Shown here piece after piece: positions 27,662 through 35,966 of a DNA stretch of 63,737 bases. The stretch's first letter is position 1; every line of letters starts with the position of its first letter. The notes under the pieces were generated by a model that saw only the letters and a program-made list of their open reading frames with translations, was not told the DNA's origin and made no database searches. This DNA is from Gammaproteobacteria bacterium (lineage in GTDB: Bacteria > Pseudomonadota > Gammaproteobacteria > Pseudomonadales > Cellvibrionaceae), in the NCBI GenBank assembly GCA_021151835.1, contig JAGKWO010000029.1, positions 1-63,737 of the forward strand. Direction: 5' to 3'. The translations under genes and the position numbers were made by a program.

Positions 27662-28858
27662 ATGACATCCGCAAGCCGAAAGCTGCTTATCATCGATGAC
27701 GATGCCCTTGTTCGCCAGAGTATTGTGACCTACCTGACGGACAGTGGTTTTAATGTCACTGCTACCTCTGACGCCCCCTCCGCGCTTGATATCCTGGCTT
27801 CATCTTCCTATCTCCCCGATCTGATTCTTACCGATTTGCGCATGCCAAATGGAGATGGGCTGCAGCTGCTGCAAACCCTGAACGATCTTCATGAGGGAAT
27901 TCCGGTCATCGTTATATCCGGTGCGGGAGTGATGAACGATGTGGTGGGCGCCCTGCGCCTTGGCGCGCGCGACTACCTTATCAAGCCGCTGGTCGACCTT
28001 GAAGTCCTGGTTCATTCAATTAATAAGGTGCTGGATCGTCAGGATCTTGAGGAGGAAAACCGCCGTTACCGTGCGCAATTGGAAGAGGCGAACCGGGAGC
28101 TGCGTGAAAATTTGCGGGTATTGGAGCGGGATCAGATAGCGGGCAGGAGGGTGCAGCGAAGGCTCATGCCGTCAGGCATTACCACGGAAGAAGGGTATAC
28201 AGCGGCGCACACCATAGTTCCCTCGCTGTTCCTGAGTGGGGATTTTGTTGACTATGCCCATATCAGGAAGCGGTATCTGGCTTTTTACCTTGCCGATGTC
28301 TCGGGGCATGGTGCGTCTTCCGCGTTTGTTACCATCTGGTTAAAACACCTGGTGAGCCGTATGGTGCGGGAAGAAGGGCTGTTTGGCGATGAGAACTCAT
28401 TTGCCCAGGGAGCGAATGTTATGCTGCGCCAGATTAATCGGGAGCTGCATGAAACGCGCTTGAGTCATCATTTGACTCTATTTGTCGGGGTAATCGATAC
28501 CCACACGAATCAAATGCATTATGTAGTCGCTGGCCACTTACCAATGCCGATCCTGATTACGCCTGAAGGGGCCAGCTACCTTGCGGGGCGTGGTAAACCC
28601 GTTGGTATTTTCAAGGATGTCGAGTGGGATGTATATGAGTGCAATTTGCCGGAGAAATTTGCGTTGGTGTGCTTCTCGGACGGTGTGTTGGAAATCATGC
28701 CAGAGCAGGAACTGCAAGATAAAGAGGCGCATCTTTTAAAACTAATTTCATCAAGTAGTGGCGATTTGGAATCTGTCTGCAATACTTTAGTTATAAAGGA
28801 GATTCGCGATAACCCTGATGATATCGCGGTCTTATCCATATCCCGAGGTGTGAGTTAA
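27662..28858 (+). CDS. fused response regulator / PP2C-type serine phosphatase (HsbR/RsbU-like)
   Basis: The 398-residue protein has an N-terminal receiver domain (about 5-120; acidic D12-D14, phosphoacceptor D58, K108), a coiled-coil linker (about 130-165) and a SpoIIE/PP2C phosphatase domain (about 190-397). The metal-binding motifs SGDFVDY, DVSGHG, CFSDGVLE and DDIAVL are present. It should dephosphorylate the STAS protein encoded next to it, switching an anti-sigma partner on phosphorylation by an unknown kinase or HptB-like phosphotransfer. Unlike SypE/CrsR-type relatives, no serine-kinase (HATPase) domain is attached. The stop overlaps the next start by 1 nt. Confidence 0.88.
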   Translation: MTSASRKLLIIDDDALVRQSIVTYLTDSGFNVTATSDAPSALDILASSSYLPDLILTDLRMPNGDGLQLLQTLNDLHEGIPVIVISGAGVMNDVVGALRLGARDYLIKPLVDLEVLVHSINKVLDRQDLEEENRRYRAQLEEANRELRENLRVLERDQIAGRRVQRRLMPSGITTEEGYTAAHTIVPSLFLSGDFVDYAHIRKRYLAFYLADVSGHGASSAFVTIWLKHLVSRMVREEGLFGDENSFAQGANVMLRQINRELHETRLSHHLTLFVGVIDTHTNQMHYVVAGHLPMPILITPEGASYLAGRGKPVGIFKDVEWDVYECNLPEKFALVCFSDGVLEIMPEQELQDKEAHLLKLISSSSGDLESVCNTLVIKEIRDNPDDIAVLSISRGVS

Positions 28859-29340
28859 TGAAACCCGGTCAAATTCTCGTTGCTGATCACAACGGAGTAT
28901 ATGTTATTAAGATGCTAGGCGACGTTCGCCTGACGTTATGTATTTCTTTCGATCAATTTATCGATTCCATGTTTAAGAGCGTTGACTTTACTTCGGTACT
29001 TTTTGATCTCTCCGAGGCTGAAGCGATTGATAGTACAACACTGGGATTAATGGCCAAGATTTCCATCCTGGGGCAGGAACGTTGTGGAATAATGCCAGTC
29101 ATCCTTGCCAGTAATCCAAGCATCCAGCGCATTCTTCAAACTATGGGTTTTGCTGACATTTTTACAATTGTGGATAAGTTGGATGCACCGGTATTGGCAA
29201 ATCATCCGCTTAATTGTGTTAATTGCGATGAACAAGAGGTAAAAGAAAAAGTTATTGAGGCACACAAAATCCTGATGGGTTTGAATGCCAGTAATGCGGA
29301 TACGTTTCGAAACCTGGTCAATATGCTGGAAAATTGCTAA
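28858..29340 (+). CDS. STAS-domain anti-sigma factor antagonist (HsbA-like)
   Basis: The 160-residue protein has a STAS domain (about 5-110), the class typified by SpoIIAA/RsbV and Pseudomonas HsbA. The phosphorylatable Ser is S59 in AIDSTTLGLMAK. A C-terminal extension (about 115-160) contains NCVNCDEQEVKEKVIEAHKILMGLN, including a CVNC pair, and resembles HsbA length. It overlaps the upstream phosphatase gene by one base. In pseudomonads the pair controls FlgM/flagella and c-di-GMP. Such an output here is inference only. Confidence 0.87.
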   Translation: MKPGQILVADHNGVYVIKMLGDVRLTLCISFDQFIDSMFKSVDFTSVLFDLSEAEAIDSTTLGLMAKISILGQERCGIMPVILASNPSIQRILQTMGFADIFTIVDKLDAPVLANHPLNCVNCDEQEVKEKVIEAHKILMGLNASNADTFRNLVNMLENC

Positions 29341-29352
29341 GCCGGAAATTGA

Positions 29353-29817
29353 CTAAAAATTATTTAAGCCAGCTTTGACCTGGCTCTTCGCGCGAATAAA
29401 TTCCGAATGAGGCAAGTAGATTAAATCTGCGACCTTACGAATCAAATAATCTTCGTATTTATCTAAATCTCCATCTGCAAATGCTATTTCCCACATCGCT
29501 TTTATCAAGTTGAATTTTTCGGTGTTGTCGCACTGTTGGTTGACGATCTGGGTAAATTGATGCAAAGACGTTGCATGGTTTGACTCGCTTTTGGCAAGTG
29601 TAATCAAGTCTGATATTTCGTTGGTTGTGAGCGAATATTTATGTTTTAACGAATGGCTTAGCGATTCCAGTTCCTGGTCAGAAAATTGATGATCAGCCAT
29701 CGCAACTTCAATCAATAATGCAGCAACAGCCAACTGTTTTTGATGAGTTGATAGAGCAGGTGAGGCGCCACCTGGTTGCAGGTGGCGCTCAATAAAGCGC
29801 GAAAGTTTATTAAGCAC
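29353..29817 (-). CDS. TerB-family protein
   Basis: The 154-residue TerB-like all-helical domain protein has acidic helices carrying HQFSDQELESL (near 45) and AFADGDLDKYEDYLIRKVADL (near 115), the paired Asp-rich motifs of the family. Despite the tellurite-resistance name, stand-alone chromosomal members have no settled function. It starts 7 bp after the tal stop, so it is probably in a tal-terB unit. The TerC/TerD partners of a ter system are not in the window. Convergent with the STAS gene. Confidence 0.85.
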   Translation of the reverse strand: MLNKLSRFIERHLQPGGASPALSTHQKQLAVAALLIEVAMADHQFSDQELESLSHSLKHKYSLTTNEISDLITLAKSESNHATSLHQFTQIVNQQCDNTEKFNLIKAMWEIAFADGDLDKYEDYLIRKVADLIYLPHSEFIRAKSQVKAGLNNF

Positions 29818-29824
29818 GGGACAT

Positions 29825-30778
29825 TTAAGCCTTGGACTTTAATAAGTTTTCAAGGTTGATTTGGTCTTTTACGAAGCCACGGATACCTTCAGCCAGTTTT
29901 TCAGTTGCCATGGCATCCTGATTCAAGCCAAAGCGGAAGCTGGTTTCGGTCTCAATTTGTTTCGCAATGGCTGCACCGGTGTTGGATGGAGAAAGGACAC
30001 GTTTCAATTCGCCTTTATCCTGGTCCAGTTCTTGTAACAGTTGCGGGCTGATAGTGAGGCGATCACATCCGGCCAGCGCTTCAATTTCGCCGATGTTACG
30101 GAAGCTTGCGCCCATCACTACTGTTTTGTAACCGTTTTGCTTGTAGTAGTTGTAAATGTGACGTACCGATACAACACCCGGATCTTCTTCTGCGGTGTAT
30201 TCTTTCTTGTCGGTGTTTGCTTTGTACCAGTCGAGGATACGGCCGACGAACGGAGAGATCAGAAATACACCAGCGTCGGCACAAGCAGCCGCTTGGTTGA
30301 AACCGAATAACAAGGTCAGGTTGCAGTTGATGCCTTCTTTTTCAAGTGTCTCTGCTGCGCGGATACCTTCCCATGTTGATGCGAGTTTGATCAGCACACG
30401 GGATTTATCAACACCGCCTTTCTCATACAGGCTGATGAGTTGGCGAGCTTTGGCAATGGATGCCTTGGTATCGAAAGACAAACGTGCATCAACTTCGGTG
30501 GAAATACGTCCGGGAACGATTTTCAAAATCTCGAGGCCTATGCCTACTGCAAGATGATCCCCAGCTGCGCTAAGTTGTTCCGTGCTATTTACAATACCTT
30601 TAGTACTGCTGATAGCAGAAGCAAACAGTTCCTGATACTGCGGCATCTGCGCGGCTTTATACACCAGAGACGGGTTAGTGGTGGCATCCAGTGGTTTGTA
30701 TAAACGGATGGCTTCTATATCACCGGTATCGGCGACTACATCGGTAAATTGCTTCAGTTGTTCAAGTTTACTAGTCAC
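29825..30778 (-). CDS. tal: transaldolase
   Basis: The 317-residue class I transaldolase of the pentose phosphate pathway transfers a dihydroxyacetone unit between sugar phosphates. The Schiff-base Lys is K131 in VLIKLASTWEGIR. E. coli TalB has K132 and 317 residues. The DATTNPSLVYKA motif near residue 31 and the MGASFRNIGEI segment are present. It is transcribed with the terB-like gene downstream. Confidence 0.96.
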   Translation of the reverse strand: MTSKLEQLKQFTDVVADTGDIEAIRLYKPLDATTNPSLVYKAAQMPQYQELFASAISSTKGIVNSTEQLSAAGDHLAVGIGLEILKIVPGRISTEVDARLSFDTKASIAKARQLISLYEKGGVDKSRVLIKLASTWEGIRAAETLEKEGINCNLTLLFGFNQAAACADAGVFLISPFVGRILDWYKANTDKKEYTAEEDPGVVSVRHIYNYYKQNGYKTVVMGASFRNIGEIEALAGCDRLTISPQLLQELDQDKGELKRVLSPSNTGAAIAKQIETETSFRFGLNQDAMATEKLAEGIRGFVKDQINLENLLKSKA

Positions 30779-30915
30779 AGTGGTAATCCTATCTCTAAAA
30801 ATTCACGTGGTTGATCTTCGTTTAATTGCCGTCGGATCTATTATAGTCCTTATGACTTTATGAATGAAGCAGTCATTTTTTATAAGTAGTAAATTCATTA
30901 GCTCCAGTCTGCTTG

Positions 30916-31926
30916 TTATACAGGTGAACTGGCTATATCGAGTAATGTTACCTCATTTAAGACATCGAGTGCTTGCTTAACAACGCCAATACCTGCGCCT
31001 GGTTTATGCGCTTGTTCACTTAAAATACGGCGGAATTGCCGTGCCCGGGGCAATCCCTGATAAAGGCCGAGGATGTGGCGTGTGAGGTGATTTAGACGGG
31101 TGCCATTCGCCAATTGTTCCTCGCAGTAAGCGATAAATCCTTCCATAACTTCCGTGCGGCTGATTACCGGGCGCGATACGCCGTAAATTTGCTGGTCAAC
31201 CTCTGCTAATAAATAGGGATTTGCATAAGCCTCACGCCCGAGCATCACCCCATCTACATGCGCAAGTAGTTGTTTACTTTGCTCGAGCGTGGTTATGCCG
31301 CCGTTGATAATAATTTCAAGGTGTGGGAAATCCTGTTTGAGCTGATAAACCTTGTCGTATTGCAGTGGGGGTACTTCCCGATTTTCTTTGGGGCTCAATC
31401 CTTTTAGCCAGGCTTTACGCGCATGAACAATGAAGGTGTTGCAGCCAGTAGCCGCGATGGTACTAACGAACTTGACCAGCCCTTCATAATCCTCCATATC
31501 GTCTATACCGATACGGTGTTTTACTGTTACCGGGATTTTGACCGCGTTCTGCATAGCCGCTATACAATCGGCAACCAATTCAGGTTCGGCCATCAGGCAA
31601 GCGCCGATCATTCCATTCTGAACTCTATCACTTGGGCAACCACAGTTAAGGTTGACCTCATCATAACCCCAGTCTTCAGCAATTTTGCTGCACTCGGCTA
31701 AATCGCGCGGGTTGCTTCCCCCAAGTTGTAATGCAAGGGGATGCTCGCAAGCGTTGTAATCAAGAAAACGGGCTTTGTCGCCATGGAGCAATGCGCCGGT
31801 GGTTACCATTTCACTGTACAGCACAGCGTTTTGGGTGAGTAGGCGCCAGAATGTGCGGCAGTCCGAAGTGGACCACTCCATCATCGGGGCAAGGGTAAAG
31901 CGTCGATCAATTACGGGAGATGTCAT
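30916..31926 (-). CDS. dusA: tRNA-dihydrouridine(20/20a) synthase DusA
   Basis: The 336-residue FMN enzyme reduces uridine in the D-loop of tRNA. The TIM-barrel N-terminal half starts LAPMMEWSTSDCRTFWRLL. The proton-donor Cys lies in NLNCGCPSDRVQNGMIGACLM, and KHRIGIDD and INGGITT contribute to FMN and tRNA binding. The C-terminal helical domain (about 240-330) is present. The length and the sequence MEWSTSD favour DusA over DusB/C. It is separated by 137 bp from tal and by 120 bp from the divergent moa genes. Confidence 0.94.
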   Translation of the reverse strand: MTSPVIDRRFTLAPMMEWSTSDCRTFWRLLTQNAVLYSEMVTTGALLHGDKARFLDYNACEHPLALQLGGSNPRDLAECSKIAEDWGYDEVNLNCGCPSDRVQNGMIGACLMAEPELVADCIAAMQNAVKIPVTVKHRIGIDDMEDYEGLVKFVSTIAATGCNTFIVHARKAWLKGLSPKENREVPPLQYDKVYQLKQDFPHLEIIINGGITTLEQSKQLLAHVDGVMLGREAYANPYLLAEVDQQIYGVSRPVISRTEVMEGFIAYCEEQLANGTRLNHLTRHILGLYQGLPRARQFRRILSEQAHKPGAGIGVVKQALDVLNEVTLLDIASSPV

Positions 31927-32046
31927 TTAATTCGGGTATTTTTGCTGGCAGGAAATAAAAAACTGCGGTCATCTTTACAGGTGTTTTATGATAACCCTAT
32001 TTAACCGCTGCTGCACGGCAAGTCTGGCTGACAGGATCAATTTGTT

Positions 32047-32529
32047 ATGACACTTACCCATATAGATTCCCAAGGGCACGCCAGTATGGTGGATGTGTCC
32101 GAAAAAATACCCAGTATGCGCGAGGCGAGGGCTTTTGCACGGATTTTGATGAAGCCCGGAACACTGGCGCAAATCAAACAAAATTCGTTAAAGAAAGGTG
32201 ATGTCTTAGCGGTGGCGCGCATCGCAGGCATTCAGGCTGCTAAAAAATGTTCGGATTTGATTCCATTGTGCCACCCCTTGGCTTTAAGCAAAGTTGCTGT
32301 GGATTTTGCGTTGGATGAAAACAATAGTGCAATTGAAGTTACCAGCTATTGCAAGCTAACCGGTCAAACCGGGGTGGAAATGGAGGCGTTAACGGCCGCA
32401 AGCATTGCGGCGTTGACCATTTATGACATGTGCAAAGCCGTGGACATGGAAATGATTATTGAGCAGGTGTGTTTGCTGGAAAAATCCGGTGGGCGTCGAG
32501 GGCATTATCAACGTGGGGAACCTGTTTAA
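32047..32529 (+). CDS. moaC: cyclic pyranopterin monophosphate synthase MoaC
   Basis: The 160-residue enzyme works with MoaA in the first step of molybdenum cofactor synthesis. Family motifs LIPLCHPLALSKV and TGQTGVEMEALTAASIAALTIYDMCKA are present, including the catalytic Lys of CKAVD. It starts the moaC-D-E operon. No moaA or moaB is in the window. The 120-bp leader shows no recognisable Moco riboswitch. Confidence 0.96.
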   Translation: MTLTHIDSQGHASMVDVSEKIPSMREARAFARILMKPGTLAQIKQNSLKKGDVLAVARIAGIQAAKKCSDLIPLCHPLALSKVAVDFALDENNSAIEVTSYCKLTGQTGVEMEALTAASIAALTIYDMCKAVDMEMIIEQVCLLEKSGGRRGHYQRGEPV

Positions 32530-32777
32530 TGATTCATATTGTTTTTCTTGCACAATTACGTGAGCAATTGGGTGTCGCCAAACTGGATATTCCTGTCGGG
32601 CAAATTCAAACACTTTCTGATTTGAAAAATTATTTGCTTTTGCAAAATTCATCCTGGGAAAGTGCGTTATCGAATACCAAGCTATTAACAGCGGTCAACC
32701 ATGCTTACGTGAAAGGCGATCATGCCTTGGTTGATGGTGATGAAGTGGCTTTTTTTCCTCCAGTAACCGGAGGTTGA
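32529..32777 (+). CDS. moaD: molybdopterin synthase small subunit MoaD
   Basis: The 82-residue ubiquitin-like sulfur carrier ends in VTGG, the C-terminal di-Gly that is thiocarboxylated by MoeB and then feeds molybdopterin synthase. Its ATG shares the last base of the moaC stop (1-nt overlap). A longer in-frame start at 32469 would overlap moaC and give a non-family N-terminus, so it is rejected. The start MIHIVFLAQLREQLG matches MoaD beta-strand 1. Confidence 0.93.
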   Translation: MIHIVFLAQLREQLGVAKLDIPVGQIQTLSDLKNYLLLQNSSWESALSNTKLLTAVNHAYVKGDHALVDGDEVAFFPPVTGG

Positions 32778-32778
32778 G

Positions 32779-33240
32779 GTGGCTTTTTCAATAGCGGTAC
32801 AGAGCGAGGATTTTGATGTTGGCCAGGAGTATTCCAGTTTGATTGCAAATGACAAATCTGCTGGGGCGGTGGTGTTTTTTGTTGGGCGGGTGCGTGATTT
32901 TAATGATGGAAAAAAAATTACATCATTGTCATTGGAACACTATCCTGGCATGACTGAAAAAATACTCCAGCAGATATTGGATGAAGCAAAAAGCCGCTGG
33001 CAATTAGTGTCTGCCCGCATCGTGCATCGCGTTGGTGATTTGCAATTGGGGGATCAGATAGTGTTTGTAGGAACAACTAGTGCCCATCGCGAGCATGCGT
33101 TTCAAGCAGCCGAATTTTTGATGGATTTTTTAAAAACCCGAGCGCCGTTTTGGAAAAAAGAATTGGATCTTGAAGGGCAAACCGTGTGGGTAGAGGCAAA
33201 AAATAAAGATGATGATGCAAACCTTCGCTGGAAAAAATGA
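32779..33240 (+). CDS. moaE: molybdopterin synthase catalytic subunit MoaE
   Basis: The 153-residue large subunit of molybdopterin synthase dimerises and binds MoaD's C-terminal tail. Family segments are GAVVFFVGRVRDFNDG, LEHYPGMTEK, the HRVG segment, TSAHREHAFQAAEFLMD and KTRAPFWKKE, which carries the catalytic lysines. The GTG start at 32779 has GGAGG at 32769-32773, inside the end of moaD, so translation is coupled. A bidirectional terminator follows. Confidence 0.95.
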   Translation: MAFSIAVQSEDFDVGQEYSSLIANDKSAGAVVFFVGRVRDFNDGKKITSLSLEHYPGMTEKILQQILDEAKSRWQLVSARIVHRVGDLQLGDQIVFVGTTSAHREHAFQAAEFLMDFLKTRAPFWKKELDLEGQTVWVEAKNKDDDANLRWKK

Positions 33241-33252
33241 AATCACTATATA

Positions 33253-33280
33253 AAAAATGGGCGCTATCGCGCCCATTTTT
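33253..33280. terminator. bidirectional terminator, moaE / sugar transporter
   Basis: The hairpin GGGCGC-TATC-GCGCCC (33259-33274) extends with AAAAAAT and ATTTTT flanks. It lies between convergent genes. Confidence 0.88.
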
Positions 33281-33298
33281 ACTAAGTTGCACAAAAAA

Positions 33299-34621
33299 TT
33301 ATAAATGTCCTGGCTCAGAAGTTGGTGCCGTCTTATAGATGCCTGTAAATTTAAGGCCAAAATACATAATGTATAGATAGCAAGCGGCAGGCAACAGAAA
33401 TGACAATTGCAGGCCGAAAGTATCAGCCAGTGCACCTTGTAGTAAAGGTACTAGCGCACCACCAACAATCGCCATACACAGTATACCTGAACCTTGACCT
33501 GTGAATTTGCCAAGGTTATGCAATGCCATACTGAAGATAGTTGGAAACATAATAGAGTTAAACAAACCAACAGCGATGATTGCCCACATTGCCAACTTGC
33601 CTTCGGTAAATGTTGCGGTTAATACAAGCAATACTGAGCATATGCAATTGAATGCCAGTGTCTTGCCGGGACTTACATAACGCATAACAGCAAAGCCGAT
33701 AAAACGACCAATCATAGCGCCTCCCCAGTAATAACTAACAAGATGAGACGCATCAGCTTCTTTCAAGCCAGCAATGTTTGCCTCACCGAAAAAGTTAATC
33801 AGGAAGCTACCAATGGCTACCTCTGCCCCAACATATAAAAAGATACCAATTGCACCTAAAACCAAATGCTTGTGAGAAAGAGCGGATTCTTTATTAGATG
33901 CTGTGTCACTTGTTACATTGGGTTCGTCGTTGTGTTGGATTTTTGGCAGTTTGGCAAAGGCAAAGAATAATGCCAGTCCAACTAATGCTGCAGCAAGAGC
34001 AAGGTAGGGACCTTGAACTGCCGCGGCCTCTTTCGCACGATATTCTGCTAATTCAGCTGCTGGTAATAAAGCTAATTGATCGGCAGTTAATACCGCACCT
34101 CCTAGAATCAAAATTCCACCTAACCAAGGTGCGATTGTTGTTCCCAAGGAATTAAACGCTTGAGTCAGCGTTAAACGGCTGGATGCAGTTCTGGCAGGAC
34201 CAAGCACAGTTACATAGGGGTTAGCTGCAACCTGTAAAATGGTGATGCCTGATGCAAGAATAAACAGGGCGAGAAGGAAAATGGTATATCCACTAGTGGC
34301 GGCAGGGTAAAACAATGCACAACCTGAAGCGGCAATGAGAAGACCTGCTACAGCACCGTTTTGGTAACCCAGTTTTTTAATAAGAGCACCAGCTGGAAGG
34401 GAAATGACAAAGTAGGCACCGAAGAAACAGAACTGCACGAGCATTGCTTGGGTGTAACTCAGTGTATAAACACTTTTAAGGTGTGGGATTAAGACATCAT
34501 TCATTGATGTTAATAATCCCCACATAAAAAATAGGATGGTGATAATAATAAGAGGCACAGTATTGTTGTTTGTGTCCACCTGAGCATGTTGTGTTGATGA
34601 GCCTTGCGGGATGCTGGCCAT
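33299..34621 (-). CDS. glucose/galactose MFS transporter (FucP/GluP family)
   Basis: The 440-residue sugar:H+ (or Na+) symporter of the FucP family has twelve hydrophobic segments. Family signatures are LFFMWGLLTSMNDVLIPHLK near residue 30-50 and QVAANPYVTVLGP near 130-145. It is inferred to import glucose or related hexoses. The neighbourhood (LacI regulator divergent, glucokinase, GH3 beta-glucosidase) supports glucose derived from beta-glucans. The intergenic region carries a half-site GCTGTCAC (34733-34740) resembling half of the palindrome upstream of the GH3 gene. Confidence 0.9.
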   Translation of the reverse strand: MASIPQGSSTQHAQVDTNNNTVPLIIITILFFMWGLLTSMNDVLIPHLKSVYTLSYTQAMLVQFCFFGAYFVISLPAGALIKKLGYQNGAVAGLLIAASGCALFYPAATSGYTIFLLALFILASGITILQVAANPYVTVLGPARTASSRLTLTQAFNSLGTTIAPWLGGILILGGAVLTADQLALLPAAELAEYRAKEAAAVQGPYLALAAALVGLALFFAFAKLPKIQHNDEPNVTSDTASNKESALSHKHLVLGAIGIFLYVGAEVAIGSFLINFFGEANIAGLKEADASHLVSYYWGGAMIGRFIGFAVMRYVSPGKTLAFNCICSVLLVLTATFTEGKLAMWAIIAVGLFNSIMFPTIFSMALHNLGKFTGQGSGILCMAIVGGALVPLLQGALADTFGLQLSFLLPAACYLYIMYFGLKFTGIYKTAPTSEPGHL

Positions 34622-34691
34622 GTTTCTACCTCATTTTTATAAAAATGGTCTGTTGTTGTCGTGGTCTTAAATTGACGATTGCCGATTAAAA

Positions 34692-34708
34692 GCGCGCGCC
34701 AAGCGCGC
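34692..34708. repeat. GC-rich inverted repeat in the transporter-lacI divergent region
   Basis: GCGCGC is repeated as inverted arms around GCCAA (34692-34697 and 34703-34708), standing out from an AT-rich background. It is followed at 34714-34719 by TATAAT on the plus strand. It is not at the end of any gene, so a terminator role is unlikely. It could be an operator. Confidence 0.5.
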
Positions 34709-34866
34709 GGTACTATAATCCAAGGCTATAAAGCTGTCACATTGTTTGTTTCACGATTACAATCCCTGTCCAAACCAAAAAATCAGCACCATTACTTATT
34801 GTCAGTATGACTTAGTGTTGGCTGCAGGGAGATGGCAATAATAAATTTCAACCAGAGGTTAAGGCA

Positions 34867-35898
34867 GTGGCAAAAGCAACGATTGATGATGTGGCCGATC
34901 TGGCAGGGGTATCCATCAAAACGGTTTCGCGCGTCGTAAATAATGAGCCTAACGTACGGCCGGCAACCCGCGAAAAAGTAGAAGCAGCCATCGCGGAACT
35001 CAATTATCGGCCGAACCAATCAGCACGGAGCCTGGCGGGGAATCGCTCCTATCTATTAGGCCTTATTTATGGGCATCCAAGTGCGCACTATGTGCTGGAT
35101 ATTCAGGAAGGTGTTCTGGAAATTTGTCGGCCGCAGCGCTACGAGTTACTGGTGCATCCCGCAATACATCGTGACCCCAACGTATTGAATGAAGTTATGG
35201 ATTTGATTCTGGAAAAGCGGGTTGATGGCGTCATGCTAACGCCACCGCTGTCCGACAACATGACGGTGATTAACTCACTTAAAAAAATGAACATTCCGTT
35301 TGTCCGAGTTGCACCCACGGAAAATAAATCCTTATCGCCCTATGTTGAAACCAATGATGAAGAAGCATCCTACGATATGACCTGCCAGCTAATTGCGTTG
35401 GGGCATACCCGTATTGGTTTTATTTGCGGCCATCCGGATCACCGTGCAATGTCATTGCGTTATGAAGGCTACAAGGCAGCATTAATTGAAAATGATTTAC
35501 CGCTTGTAAAAGATTTGGTGGAGCAGGGGGATAATTCATTTGAATCCGGCGAAACCTGCGGGAAAAAATTATTGCAGCACGCGCAACGCCCAACCGCAAT
35601 TTTTGCCGCGAACGATGATATGGCGGCGGGCGTTATGATGGTTGCGCATCAATCGGGAGTGAAAATTCCTGCGCAGTTATCGGTGGCGGGTTTTGACGAT
35701 ACGCCCGTAGCACATCAGATTTATCCATCATTAACTACCATTCGCCAACCGATTCGCCAGATGGCAAAAAAGGCCACAGATCTGTTGCTAAAGCAGTTGA
35801 AAGGACGTGAGATTCAATTGCCTGCAAGCATGTTAAGTTCCAGCATTATTGTGCGTGATTCCACCGGGCCGCTGGCAAAGCCCAAGGACAAACATTAA
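34867..35898 (+). CDS. LacI-family transcriptional regulator
   Basis: The 343-residue repressor has an N-terminal LacI helix-turn-helix (TIDDVADLAGVSIKTVSRVVN, about 4-25) with a hinge helix (about 45-60, including SARSLAG) and a periplasmic-binding-protein-like effector domain (about 62-330). The GTG start at 34867 has AGAGG 8 nt upstream. It is divergent from the sugar transporter and convergent with glucokinase, near the GH3 gene. It is inferred to control these genes in response to a glucoside or glucose. The likely target is the palindrome at 37216-37233. Confidence 0.9.
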   Translation: MAKATIDDVADLAGVSIKTVSRVVNNEPNVRPATREKVEAAIAELNYRPNQSARSLAGNRSYLLGLIYGHPSAHYVLDIQEGVLEICRPQRYELLVHPAIHRDPNVLNEVMDLILEKRVDGVMLTPPLSDNMTVINSLKKMNIPFVRVAPTENKSLSPYVETNDEEASYDMTCQLIALGHTRIGFICGHPDHRAMSLRYEGYKAALIENDLPLVKDLVEQGDNSFESGETCGKKLLQHAQRPTAIFAANDDMAAGVMMVAHQSGVKIPAQLSVAGFDDTPVAHQIYPSLTTIRQPIRQMAKKATDLLLKQLKGREIQLPASMLSSSIIVRDSTGPLAKPKDKH

Positions 35899-35914
35899 AC
35901 AATTATTTCACTCA

Positions 35915-35944
35915 CAAAAAATGCACCCTTAGGTGCATTTTTTT
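35915..35944. terminator. bidirectional terminator, lacI / glk
   Basis: ATGCACC (35921-35927) pairs with GGTGCAT (35932-35938) across a CTTA loop. A-tract and T-tract flanks extend the stem. It lies between convergent genes. Confidence 0.88.
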
Positions 35945-35966
35945 AATTGCTGGAGTTTTACGGCGA

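Noticed and set aside
29353..29817. A tellurite-resistance operon around the TerB-like gene.
   Set aside because: Only a TerB-like domain is present. TerC, TerD and TerE partners are absent, so resistance should not be inferred.
31927..32046. Possible molybdenum-cofactor riboswitch before moaC.
   Set aside because: The 120-bp leader lacks the paired helices I expect of that motif and is short.
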